Assembly (NCBI GenBank): GCA_949317995.1
Contig: OX439036.1
Span: forward strand, 84,512,420 to 84,576,419
Direction: 5' to 3'
DNA length: 64,000 nt
Origin: Acholoe squamosa
Taxonomy: Eukaryota > Annelida > Polychaeta > Phyllodocida > Polynoidae
The position numbers were made by a program, and so were the translations under genes. Shown one piece after another: positions 48,309 to 59,650 of the stretch. The notes under the pieces were generated by a model. That model made no database searches and was not told the origin of the DNA. It saw only the letters and a list, made by a program, of their open reading frames with translations. The first letter of the stretch is position 1, and every line of letters starts with the position of its first letter.

Positions 48309-49252
48309 CTAACCACCCCACCCCCTGTTGTAAAAAAAAAACATGCCCTGAGGCCAAGTTTATAGGGGCTAGCACTATTACTATACTACCCGTAATAGGC
48401 CGTACCTGGATAGTAGGAAATGGCAGGGCCGCGGTACGTGGGTACTAATTCCACTGTCAAAATATGGAAAGGTGGGACTGTGGGTGAGACTGAGGGTGGT
48501 GGAATGGTGGGACTGTGGGTGAGGCAGGGTGACATCACTTCATAACTTTGGTTCTATTGGGGAGAGGGACCCTCATCAACGACATTGAAACTAGATGCTT
48601 GGCCGACAAAGCACCTAAACCAGATGATATATAACTGCTACTTGAAGTGTGGATAAAATATGAAGGTCCGACACCCCTTAGTTTCTGAGAAAAGAGCTAT
48701 TTTGTTGATGGTGCGCAGCACCGCCATTCACTCAACATTGCAAATAGCGCTGGGCGAAAATGGAATAACCCCAGGCGTCTCGCGTCTCGCGTGACTTCGC
48801 CTTCCTATCCAGACACTGGATTTTCCTTTCTCTGAGTTCCCCTTTCCACCCAATAACTCAGAACTTTAGGTCCAACAGCTTGCTCTCTAAAGGTTGTATT
48901 TCACATGATGATCTAGGGTAAAATATCTCTGCGGTTTTGTCCCTTCCGTTCTGGGAGCGTTCCTGAGCCCCTAAATCGAAGGATTGCTCAACTTAAATTG
49001 GTTCCATAGTGAGTTAAGACACAATCACAGGCAGCTATCCTTGCGATCTAAGGGCTCAACAAAATCGCAGAGATATTGGAGCCCTACATCGCCATGTGGG
49101 ATTACCTTGAGCTATTAGGGCACATTTAATTATCATACTCATGTAATATGATTTGTCCATTTGGAATTAGCGAGTGATAGAAATGTAAAATCCTGGATTC
49201 AAACCCCAGTTGTTAGAAGGCAAAGATATCCTGCACTTTAGATAGAATAAGA

Positions 49253-49255
<3 letters not shown>

Positions 49256-49301
<46 letters not shown>

Positions 49302-49362
49302 ATATATATATTTATATATATATATATTGTAATATATATATATATATGATATATATATATGT

Positions 49363-49406
<44 letters not shown>
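49256..49406. repeat. (TA)n microsatellite, interrupted
   Basis: About 150 bp of TA dinucleotides with a few G, C and TTG interruptions, ending 13 bp before the start of the large element at 49419, so the element may have inserted at the edge of the TA tract. Confidence 0.95.
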
Positions 49407-49408
<2 letters not shown>

Positions 49409-49418
49409 CTGTGCTTAT

Positions 49419-51681
49419 CCCATGTAGCAAGCCCGCTCGGGGCCAAATTGGTTTTACCCGGGATAAGGTGGTTCAAAGCGGGCAGTATTCAGTACATGGG
49501 TTTTAGGTTCGGCAGATGCTGGGTTTCCAGTCAGGGCCACACAGGGCAGCCCAAATCGGGCAAACCCACTTGAGCCCGTTGGGCTCCCAACGGGTTTTGT
49601 CCTCAGCATACGGTCTGGGCCACATTGGGCCGCCCGATCTGGGCACTGGTCAGCTTTAAAATGGGCAACCACATTGGGCCCAGGATGGTTTCAAAATGGG
49701 CATCCCAAGATGGGTACTTAGCTGCATAAAGTCTTCCCAGTCAGGGGTGAGAGTGGGTTTGGACAGGGCAGCCTCATCTTCTGAACTGTTCTAAACTCTG
49801 TGATGAGTGTTCCCCCTCCCTCTCTCTTTTTTGTTCGTCCCTCCACTATTCATCCCCTACCCCTTCCATCTCCTCCTCATTCCACTCAACCTGCCCTGCC
49901 CTTTCCCCCTCTCACCCCGCTCTGCACTGCCCTTCTGTCACCCTGCCCTCCCTGGGCCTCCCTAGCCCACTTAAAAGGGTCTATTTCTCCTCTTTCCTCT
50001 CCCCTCAGGATGTGTGTGGTGCACATATGCGCAGGCACTGACACATTCCTCTGTGAATTTGTGTAATGAGGATCTCGCCATGAATATGACCTTAGCTGTC
50101 GAAATGGCGTTAAACATCTATTACTCACTCACTCTCACTCCCAGCCCTCACCCTGCCTTGCCCTGCCCTGTCCTGCTCTCACCCTGCCCTGCCCTGCTCT
50201 CGCCCTGCCCTGCCCTGCCCTGCTCTTGCCCTGCCCTGCCCTACTCTCATCCTGCCCTGCCCTCCTCTCGCCCTGCCCTGCCCTGCTCTCACCCTTGCCC
50301 TGCGCTGCTCTCACCCTGCCCTGACCTGCTCTCGCCCTGCCATGCCCAGCTCTCACCCTGCCATCTCCTACTCTCACCCTGCACTGCCCTGGCATCTCCT
50401 TCGCTCACATGCCCTGCCCTGCCCTGCTCTCACCCTGCCCTGCCCTCTCACCCTGCCCTGTCCTACTCTCACCCTGCACTGCCCTGGCATCTCCTTTGCT
50501 CACATGCCCTGCCCTGCTCTCACCCTGCCCTGCCCTGCCCTCATCTCACCCTGCCTTGCCCTCTTCTCACCCTGCCCTGCCCTGCTCTCACCCTGCCCTG
50601 CCCTCCCCCCTCCCTTCCCTCCACCACTGCTGTAGGACACTTTCCCTATACCATTAATACACAGGTAGGTTCATAGTAGGGATCCAGATATTTCATGTAA
50701 AAGGCAACACTGACTAGTCCTGGAAAGAACAGCTTCATGTCTTTCTTTGTACTAGTAGGCTTGCAAGGTGTATTTGTGGTGTGGGGGCAAACAGGTCCCA
50801 CACTTGGCCAGGTATAAGAGGACTATATATAGAGGCAATTGAGAAACCAAAAATATCCCCTGCCCCTGTAGGTCAGTCCATGGCAGACTCACTACAAAGT
50901 GGTTTCACAGCACTACAGGCAGAATTCTACCACCCATACCAAACTTATTTCTTTTAGACATAGGACAACTGGAATAGACTACTAAATCAGATATGAAGTA
51001 ATAATGTGCAGACTTTCTCATAGTCTGGAAATACTTAGATGTTTCTAGTCAAAAGTGCAAATCAAGGTCATCTGAGTAGTAGTGAAATGGCAACACCATT
51101 TCTATTGCACTGAACTTGGAACAAGAGCAGATATGCAGAGGTACAGTCATTATGAACTTGAAGGCTCTCTTGTTTACTCCTACATAGGGAATTAGTGGGG
51201 GAAGATTGAGGCCAGAATGTCACTTTAATGAATCAAAGTGCCTTGTGTTGGCTGAATGAGTTTGATTCAAATGAATGGTACTGCTCTGCCTTTCTACTTG
51301 GGTAGATATTGCATTTACTGCTTTGGTGATGGGGGGGGGGTTAGATTAGCTCAAGGATTTGTTGCTTATTGACTTTTAAAAAAAAAAGAAAAGATTTTGG
51401 ATAAATTTCTCAAAAAGAATTTTTAACATGTCACCACTAATTTTTATCAAATTGGGCAGCCCACTTTAGGCCACACCAAAAACCCATGTTAAACTCACTT
51501 TGAGCCCAAATCGGTGAGCCCAATTTCAAACAGATCTGTGCCCGAATCGGTTAGCCCAGTGTGGCCCAGACCCTTTGCTGAGGACAAAACCCATCGGGCG
51601 CCCACTGTGTTAACCCAGTGTGGCCCACATCAGGAGCCCGCTCTGGCCCAGACGCGGGCCACACCATTTTTGCTACCTGGG
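49419..51681 (-). mobile_element. Large non-autonomous inverted-repeat element, copy B (2.26 kb)
   Basis: Reverse-orientation partner of 22129-24688. Ends CCCATGTAGCAAGCCC and TTTTTGCTACCTGGG. It lacks the 812-bp segment of copy A, has a longer C-rich minisatellite (50130-50620) and an additional stretch at 49960-50130. Blocks such as GGTTTTGTCCTCAGCATACG and TTTCACAGCACTACAGGCAG find clear partners in copy A. No conserved open frame between the copies, so non-coding. Confidence 0.8.
50135..50625. repeat. CCCTGCCCTG minisatellite
   Basis: About 490 bp of CCCTGCCCTGCTCTCACCCTG-type units with two longer repeated blocks containing GGCATCTCCTTCGCTCACAT (near 50390 and 50488). Complement is G-run rich and could form G-quadruplexes. 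Open frames in all three plus frames are repeat artefacts. Confidence 0.93.
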
Positions 51682-51719
51682 TAGATATCATGAGCCAATA
51701 AAAGTTTTCACACACATAT

Positions 51720-52110
51720 TATATATCATCTACATCCAGAAAATTCGAGGCGTGTACGCAGCATGACTCTACATTGTCGATATACAACAAAAATAGCAAC
51801 GGACCTAAAATACATTCTTGTAGTACTCCACAGGTGACATCCCTTGGGGCTGAGTTTGTTCCATTTGCTATCATAAGTTGCTGGTTGTTGCCTTAGGCAA
51901 AAAAAGTTTAATTTCCGATAGCATGGTCAAAAAGGTTGAGGTCTGTGGGTCGTTTTTTTTCTAGTATATCTAAGGCCTCATACAGTTTTCACTGGTTATC
52001 ATTAGAAAAGATCGTTTCCTGTATGAAATGGAGGAAAATGATGGTGAAATATGTGTATATATTTCGAATAAAGACCTTGAAATCAAAGTTTGGAAAATCT
52101 TCAAAAAAGG
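51720..52110 (-). mobile_element. LINE reverse transcriptase remnant
   Basis: On the minus strand, about 51860 down to 51740 reads SAPRDVTCGVLQECILGPLL followed by FLLYIDNVESCCV. This matches the conserved LINE motif GVPQGSILGPLLFLIYINDL (RT domains 4-5) of L2/CR1-like elements, with P to L and GS to EC changes. Upstream, about 51960-51920 keeps a DHA word like the KAFDTVDH motif, but stops and frame changes occur between. The FADD catalytic box downstream is not recognisable. A short, dead, 5'- and 3'-truncated copy. Confidence 0.72.
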
Positions 52111-53232
52111 AAAAAGAACAGTTAAAAAATCTGACAACAAATTCTGAGGTTGGCCCTTTTTAGCTGAGATCGGTCGGGTGACTGGAAATCTTTTTTTGGC
52201 CTTAGTAATCTTTTACCTTATTTTTCTGTCCTCTTCTTTTGGCGACACACCCAGAGTCATGACCACGTATGTTAGATCTCTGAAATGCACTCTCTGTGAT
52301 TTTGTTATCATTTAAGAAAATCACATGAGGGTCTTCCGCTATCACGTGTGAGGGTTGTGAATAAAACCTTGGAGTTTGTGGATAAAAGTCTCGTCCAAGT
52401 GTTTTATTTTTTTATCATCTTGCTCAGCCAAAAGCAAATGGTGGTACCATCAGGATTTATTTCCAAAGCAAAAGGCCAGCCCCACAAGTGGTAAAAAAGT
52501 TTTAATAAATGTTTTGGATGGGACATAATCTGAGGGTCCAGAACCAGAGATGCATGGTGAAGAAAATCCCTGTTCAAATGTCACAGCAACGCTGCCTGTG
52601 ACCATATACTGTGCAATATATCAATTTTATCCCTACTTTGCTAAAGATCAGGTTCTGTTTAAAATTGTGAAAATGTAAAAAAGAAACACATCTTTAGTCT
52701 CCTTTTCAACATTAGAAGACCATAGGTCAAATAATCCTTAATGGAATGATCATGGATCATGGACGCTTGAATATGTCATGATAATCTATTAGAGAACAAT
52801 CCAACCCAAAAAGAGCAGGAGAAGCACCAAATAAGTCCGGGTCAAGCTACCTTTCTGTCACACCAATTTTTTGCATGAAATATTGAGATGAAGAGATTTT
52901 TACTCGATAAGCATTGGGAACCACTGAGAACCATTGATTTCCAATAGATGTCAGCATAGCTTGAATAGAAGGGCAATTTAGGGTAATGTAGGGAAAATAG
53001 GATCAATCTAGATAGACTGAGACTCTCTATTTTGCGATTATCCTTGTGACTGTTTTGTATTATTCATTAGCAACAATACTAAGGCATCTTGAGCAGATTA
53101 AGAAGTATTATAAGCAATGTCAGAAGATGGATGAATGATATCTGGCGAGCTTTGTTGGCACTGCAGCTACACTCAAATGTGTGTGAGATCATTATTTCAA
53201 TCATATTCTACCTGAATGATTTAATAAAAAGA
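52111..53232. other. Intergenic, no supported gene
   Basis: May be further eroded LINE sequence upstream of the reverse transcriptase remnant, but no additional motif (such as an endonuclease) could be recognised. Confidence 0.35.
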
Positions 53233-53480
53233 TAAGGGAGTGGTCATTATTTATCAACAGGGGGATGGTGGTTTTTCGCTCGGATGCGCAGACATTTTTT
53301 ATGCCCCCCCCCTTGACAGCAGTCAAAATTTGTTGCGCCCCCCGTGCTGGAGACGCGGAGAATTTTTGTGCCCCTCTTTGAGCTCTAGTAATGCACTGGC
53401 TTTTTTGTTAAAAAGCGGGTAAATTTTTTAGCCCCCCAAGAGCGGTCAACATTTTTTTCACCCCCCTCTCGAGAGGAGCC
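53233..53480. mobile_element. TAAGGGAGTGGTCATT MITE, 5' part
   Basis: Starts ATAAGGGAGTGGTCATTATT and AACAGGGGGATGGTGG, then CCCCCC tracts and CCCCTCTCGAGAGG as in the 47-48 kb cluster. The opposite end (AATGATCACTCCCTTA) is not found, so the copy is truncated. Confidence 0.7.
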
Positions 53481-53623
53481 TGAAATGTCCCCTGAGTGTC
53501 AATATGAGTATGCATGATGAAATGCCTACAACTTAAATATGGTGACTTACTTAAGAAAAAACATGGAGTTGTTCCACAAATCTGTGCATTGCAGGTTATA
53601 GTATAATTCTTATTTATTAGGTT

Positions 53624-53790
53624 AATATTACACTGCACTTTAATTACCCCTAAGTTATTGTCTAAGGGGGGCAGTGTAGGGGTATGGTATTTATATTATA
53701 ACATTACACTCGTAATGTTCATGTACCCGTGGGACTCAGACCCAGGTCTCTGGGTGTGATGGGGGAGTCTGGGTGGCAGGTGGCACCCCG
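53624..53790 (+). mobile_element. Gypsy LTR fragment (relative of 10166-10523)
   Basis: The block TAAGGGGGGCAGTG followed by TGTAGGGGTATGGTATTTAT matches, in the opposite orientation, the purine tract and LTR start of the fossil at 10.2-13.1 kb. It continues through CATGTACCCGTGGGACTCAG and stops at about 53790. Only this first third of an LTR and a short upstream piece remain; the element is broken. Confidence 0.75.
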
Positions 53791-54299
53791 ACTTATGATG
53801 TGTCCAGGGGGTTTCTATATATCTAGAATGGCTGTATTCAAGTTCTCTGAACTTATGAATAATAAATAAATGGTGCCTTAGATAGAATTTCTATGACATC
53901 AAATCAAGAAATGAAGAAATTTCCAAGAAATTCTAGCGATATTGCTATATTTATCTCATTAAATATTCAAAATGACTGCCACCTACCTTATTGGTGGTGA
54001 AAAGAAATATGAATTCCTTAACCCCAAAAATATAATATTGTATTTAGAACTTGAAACCATGTTTCTATGTTGATTAGAAGCAGATATCGATGGTTTTAAA
54101 GAAATATACATTAACATATCGAATAATTTGAATTGCCCAAGGGTGACAATTTCACACCCAGACCCTCTAGATTGATAATCAAGAGAGAACCACACTATAT
54201 CCGGGAAGTCTGGGTCAAGCTACTATTCTGCCAGACTATAAGTAAGCTAGTAGCCCAGAGATGAAGGTAAAACTTTTTGCAATAACATATCAAAATAGC

Positions 54300-54900
54300 A
54301 TTAATATGCATTATTACATTCTCTTGCCAAAAATCGCAAAAGAGTGCTTGTGTTCTATACGCCCCACTGTAGTTATATCCTTGTGAATGAATTATATGCT
54401 TGTGAATTGATCTAATAGAATTAGAAACAGTGAAACATTTTTATTTCCATTTGTGTCCATAATCCCTGTGTCAAAATTAATAGATAATATGATATTTGCA
54501 CACCAACAGACACCAATAGGTCGGATCCCACATGGCGAGAAATGCCTCAAATATCTCTGTGATTTAGTTATTTGGGTTTTATGGCTTTCCTGGTGTCCTA
54601 AATCGCAAGGAGTGCTAGGAGCATTGTCCAATATCAAAGTCACACTGTAGACTGTGCTAAGGTTTTATATCCTTGTGATTTTAGGATCTCAAACATGTCA
54701 GATACTGATATACTCATTTACTGGGACAATAATCACAAATTTATGCTTTACAATAAAACACAACAGTGTCCTTGTATTCTATGTACCCTAGTGTAAATAT
54801 GATCCTTGCGAAGTTCGAGAAGGTCCCAAATTCACATTAGATCCAAAATTCGCAGAGATGTTTGAGGCATTTTTCGCCATGTGGGATTCGACCTATAACA
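54300..54900. mobile_element. AGGTCGAATCC MITE family, overlapping partial copies
   Basis: Contains TTGTGTTCTATACGCCCCA (54350), AGGTCGGATCCCACATGGCG (54522) and ATTTTTCGCCATGTGGGATTCGACCT (ends about 54894). At least two copies appear interleaved or fused; edges are unclear. Confidence 0.65.
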
Positions 54901-55730
54901 TCGATGCAATATGTCAGGTTTAATTCTATGTATAGAGTTATCTACATCTGATTGTGGTTTTGGGGTCCAAGGTGTCCGTCTCATGGTTTATATACCCTAC
55001 TGTGGTAGAATCTCGGGAATTCGTCTTGAAACCTCTTTGAAATAGACTGTGTGGTACTGCTTTAATACAGGATAGTGCTTTATGTGCCCATAGAATGCAT
55101 ACACAATGAGGTATATCTCTGACAATGGGACCTTAGATGGAGATAATCTTTGTTATCCAAAGTTTAATCATGTTTATTCAATTTATATATCATTTTTAAC
55201 CGATGTATTATTCCATCTAACCTTCCTATGCAATTGTGGACAAATCTAAACATTTACCACCTCCTAACCACATGAATTGCTCGTAAGGAAAGGAACATGC
55301 GTTGAATTGTTATTTGCTCCATTTTATTATGATTTCTTTGATGAGAACAGTTCATTTTTAACATCAATATCAATATCCCACACTCTGTCATAAGGGAATC
55401 TTACAAGTACACGACCTTCACAGTCTTTGATATCAATACACATTACAATCGTATAGCTAAGGGGGAATACGAAAATATCATCAGTCTGCTCAAAATGATA
55501 CAGTTACAGCGAAATAGTAACATGTTCTTGGAGATATCCCGCGTTTGGAGACATTGTTTTTTCTTGTTTTTCTTTTACTAATTATTGCACCAGCATGAGG
55601 TTCAACAGCAATTCTTTCAGTCTACTTTCCACTTTCTCTCCATGCATTAGAAATCATGATTATTTATAACCCACTGCTTCAATATTCGTTAGCATAACAG
55701 CAGGGCATAACAGTCATCCATTCCATCTAT

Positions 55731-56016
55731 AAGGTCGAATCCTACATGGCGAAAAATGGCTCAAATATTTCTGCGATTTTGAATCTGTTGCGATTTTGAG
55801 GCTTACCCCAAATTTGCAAGGATACAACTACAGAAGGGTGTATAGAACACAAGGGCATTGTTGCGTTTATTCATGTACTCTTTAGGATATTTTGCCTTTG
55901 TTGTTTATATCTCTGTGCATTATATATTTTCTGGCCTAAAATCGCAAAAAGGTACTTGTGTTCTATACACCCCAGTGTAGTTATATCCTGGCCAATTTGG
56001 GGTGGGATTCGACCTA
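55731..56016. mobile_element. AGGTCGAATCC MITE, copy d
   Basis: 286 bp, ends AAGGTCGAATCCTACATGGC and GGTGGGATTCGACCT. Interior has the family words CTCAAATATTTCTGCGATTT, TTGAATCTGTTGCGATTTTG and TTGTGTTCTATACACCCCAG. Confidence 0.85.
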
Positions 56017-56237
56017 TAGAGATGCAGCAAGCACAGCTTTCTTGACATAGGCCATACTCATACAATGTAGGTATAAATAATACAGGCACAAAGGCTATGT
56101 CTACAAGGCCCCACAACTAAACATGCAAAAAACACGCCTATGGTAAATTTATGACAGTGAACCTTAAGAGTGACCTAGTTGGCGATTGAACGCTTTGTTC
56201 GGCCCTAGCGCAAATAGGAACTCAGGAAATAAGCCAT

Positions 56238-56585
56238 AAGGTCAAACCCACATGGCAAAAAATGGCTCTAATATCTCTGCGATTTTGAATCTGTTGCGAT
56301 TTTGGTACATCCCAAATTCGCAAGGGTAATAACTAAAACAGGGTGTATAGAATGCAAGGGTACTGTAGCATTTCTTCATGTACTCTTTATAATACTTTGC
56401 CTTTGTTGATGTTTATATCTCTGTGTTTTATATATTTTCTGGCCCAAAATCTCAAAATATTGCATGTGTTCTAACATTCCTGCTGTACTTATGTCCCTTG
56501 CGAATTTGGGGTAGGTACCAAAATCGTAACAGATTCAAAATCGCAGAGATATTTGAGCCATTTTTCGCAATGTGGGATTCGACCT
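56238..56585. mobile_element. AGGTCGAATCC MITE, copy e
   Basis: 348 bp. Left arm AAGGTCAAACCCACATGGCA, right arm TTTTTCGCAATGTGGGATTCGACCT. Inverted arms extend at least 100 bp (AATCTGTTGCGATTTTGGTA with TACCAAAATCGTAACAGATT). Confidence 0.88.
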
Positions 56586-56635
56586 ATAGCCCCAGTAGCC
56601 TTACAAAAACAAAATACAATATACAAATAGATGGG

Positions 56636-57640
56636 TCTGTGGGGCTCTTATCCCTCAACCGGCTCTTAATCCTCAAACAGGTTTCAAACAGGTTTCTGCT
56701 TGAGGGTTAAGAGTAACAACGGGATCTTATCCCTCAAACATGTCTCTAAAAAGCCTCAACTGCTCTTACCCCTAAAATTCTCTTATCACTCTAAACAGTA
56801 TGCCTTTTCCTCACAACCCATAATGATAGTATAGTGGTCTCACATTCACAACATAGGCCACTATGTAGGTCTACATGCCTATGTCTCATTGGTCATGTGT
56901 CAATCATAGTAGTATACAGATGTTTAAGTGTGTTTGGCTGTCACATATGATATCACTGCTAGAAAAACTCACATGATTCATATCATTTTATGTAATAGGT
57001 TTATCAGTTATACATAAATATGTATCATTTTGATAAGTCGTGCCATCAGGGATCTGAACAGTCATTTTTCCAATTCATGTATTTTAGCTTGCTGTCTATG
57101 GAAGGTGTCTGGATAGTCCCTCAGTCCTGTTTTTTCATAATCTCTCTCCATTTTTCCTTAGCCTTCATCGGTGAGCACAGTTCCTCTGTCCACTTCTGTC
57201 CTTTCCCATACCACCTCATTCCTCCTTTTCCCCATCTTATTACATTTACTCCCTCAGCCATTCTTTACTCCCTCCAATACTGCTTCCAGCCTAACATACT
57301 CCCCACACTTCCCTAATTCCCTTTTCTTTGACTCCCATACCAAATCGATCCCTTATAGGAGGACAATAAGATACATGTCTTGATACTCAATGAGGAAGCA
57401 ATTTCTGAACAGTACCTCAAATAGGTTTGATGGATTAAATCTCTTGAGGGATAAGATCATTCAAGGGATAAGAGTGTTATAGCAATAAGAGCAGTTGAGG
57501 GATAAGAGCATTTGAGGGATAGGAATGGTTATGGCTTAAGGGACATGTTTGAGGGATAAGATCTTGTGGTTGCTCTTAACCCTCAAACAAACAGCCCTGT
57601 GAAGGTTAAGCGTAGTTTGAGGGATAACAGCCCCACAGGA
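56636..57640. mobile_element. Foldback element rich in CTCTTATCCCTCAA
   Basis: 1.0 kb. Left end TCTGTGGGGCTCTTATCCCTCAA pairs with right end TTGAGGGATAACAGCCCCACAGGA. Arms of about 150-200 bp consist of repeated CTCTTATCCCTCAA words (left) and TTGAGGGATAAGAG words (right). The middle (56790-57400) is unrelated AT-rich sequence. Confidence 0.82.
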
Positions 57641-57897
57641 TCTGTGGTGCTCCCTTTCTTCAGGCATGTACATATAGGCCTATATTATTACGTTGGCAAG
57701 ACGACGGCTGTCAGCAGTCTGGAAGAAGAAATTACCTGCTTTATGAAACCCAATAGATGCACATTTCTACTCCTTACTTCACTTGGTCCAAATATGCCAT
57801 ATCGTTGTTACAGAATTCGGTGGCATCAATTCATTCAAATGTGGTGGTTAACCAGTCGTTCCCGAGATGATGTTGGTCATATATATTACTGTTCAAT

Positions 57898-59037
57898 AAA
57901 GGTCGAATCCCATTCTAAATCCCCTATGATTTTGGTTCTCGTGAACTAAGAAGTAGTCTTCCACATCCCTTGATCTCAAGTATTGTTGTAATAACGTAGT
58001 AGAAGTTGAATTGAGACTAGATTTTTGTGATCTAGAGTACGCCTATTTTTTGTCGCCAAATAATCCCTTGCTTAGGTTCCCCTTGATTACTGTAAGCTTT
58101 TCCCTATTCTGTCATATTGTGAGAGTTTTCTAAAGACTGAATTGGGAAAGGGAATAGTACATTCTATGTTCAAAATGTCAGAATTACATAAGTTCAAATC
58201 TAGTTTCTGCAATTTAGTCATCTGTTGTAATTTGGGGCTCTCTCCTTATATTGCAAGACCTACAACTGCTATGGGGGGGGGGGGCTTTAATGGCAAGGAA
58301 TCCCTTGTAGATTTGCATTGAAGTTAAGATCTTTATATTTAGATATTTTCCCTTGCTTAAGTGAACAGTTTCTGCAATTTATAGAATTCACTTGCAATTT
58401 ACAGAAATGTGGATAAAGTCATTGACAAATAGGGATGTGTGTTCACTTCAACTTGCAAACCAAGTCCCACTATGCAATCTAAACTTTCCCCATACCCTGC
58501 AATTCATATGCAAAATGTCTGTATAAATTACACACAGAGTTCAATTTTGGTCTCATTCTGCACTGTCCTTACTTACAACAGCTTGCAAATTCAACACCAA
58601 TGAAAATGGCATTGCAATATAACACAGCTTACAGATCTACATTGCAAGGGTGAGAGGTCAGTTTAATTGCAACAGTCAGATTTGTAAAAATGCAATGACA
58701 TGTTAGAAGCCTTGCAATTTGCAGTGAAGGCAAGTCCCCCTATCTGCAAGAGTTCCCAAATTGCAAGAACTTTTCAGGGATATATTGCATCATCGGATTC
58801 GACCTAAAGATAACCTAATATAATAAAGCCTAATTTGGAAGCTAAGCAATATAGTGGAACTTATTTAAGGCAAAAGGATTTTTATCTTCCCTTGCAATTT
58901 AGAATGTTTATTAGCATCTCTTCCAATATAGAGATGCTCGAAAGTAATCAGGAGAGTGCTCCCCTTAATAGGCTAGTACCGGGTATCCTCGAATCGGAGA
59001 GATTTCTTAAGTAGAAATTATATCCTGGGATTCGACC
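57898..59037. mobile_element. Possible larger AGGTCGAATCC element
   Basis: AAAGGTCGAATCCCATT at 57898 and the inverted ends GGATTCGACCTAAAG (58795-58809) and GGGATTCGACCTTTA (59028-59042) bracket sequence dense in TTGCAATTT / AAATTGCAAG words on both strands. Could be one long or two overlapping members; arms beyond the terminal 11-13 bp are weak. Confidence 0.5.
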
Positions 59038-59389
59038 TTTATACTCTAGATCTATGCATTTCATTGAAAGCGGCGTTTCTCGGGAAAATACCAAGAAGTA
59101 CTTGCAAACATGATTTTACTATTTGTAAAATGTTACGAAATGGGTCCGCAGCATCTTCTGACTTCAGGAGGGACTAGAAGAAGGTCCAATCAAGCAAGTT
59201 TTTTTTGTTTATATTTGAATGAATGTGTCACTGACCTAGTTGAAAGATTTAAGTTGATACCATATCTTGAATCCTTGGACCCATGTTAGGAAGTTGACAC
59301 GTATAAAATCTTTATGTAACCTTGTTAGTATGCAAACAAGGCAGAAAGTAATCCTCTTCCCCTCCCCTCCATTCCTTTAAAGCAGAAAC

Positions 59390-59650
59390 CCCAGCACATT
59401 GATATTCCCCTCGGTCCAAAGAAGCCCGGCGCCTTTCGCACCAGGGCTTATACTATTAAATCATGCCGTCAGAATGGGGCATGCTGAGTTTGTGAAAGGG
59501 ATCCCCATGTCAGCGGTCCTCATCGACGGCCTGCCTGAATACAGTATAACGCCTCCAGCCGCCACTGCCCGGAGTTTGGTGCTTGTCACTGGAGCCACCT
59601 CCTGCTCTCTAGCTGTCCGTTAGATCACCGTAGATTCATAGTCTCTGACG
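59390..59650. other. GC-richer open stretch of unknown nature
   Basis: This 260-bp patch is clearly richer in CpG than its surroundings. It stays open for 70 or so codons on plus (GHAEFVKGIPMSAVLIDGLP) and over 45 on minus. I do not recognise the protein in either direction. It may be an exon, an old gene fragment or a chance island; no clear splice sites bracket it. Confidence 0.3.

Larger units (their letters stand above)
46165..48805. mobile_element. Nested foldback complex, 2.6 kb
   Basis: Outer arms pair in reverse. 46305-46598 matches 48560 down to about 48310 almost base for base, including GGCCTCAGGGCATGTTTTTTT and GGTAGTATAGTAATAGTGCT. The arms continue more weakly outward to GGCGAAGTCACG (46175-46190) and CGTGACTTCGCC (48790-48801). 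Inside the left arm side is the 321-bp element at 46599-46919. Inside the right arm side is a TAAGGGAGTGATCATT element at about 47992-48308. The centre holds more copies of the latter. This looks like successive insertions of MITEs into one another within a palindrome. Confidence 0.75.

Noticed and set aside
50014-50676. A 220-codon Pro/Ser/Ala/Leu-rich open frame
   Set aside because: Created by CCCTGCCCTG repeats; all three frames are open, as in the matching array at 24.0 kb on the other strand.
57566-57949. A 127-codon plus-strand open frame as a gene
   Set aside because: It begins inside the right arm of the foldback element and runs into a MITE end; no recognisable domain.
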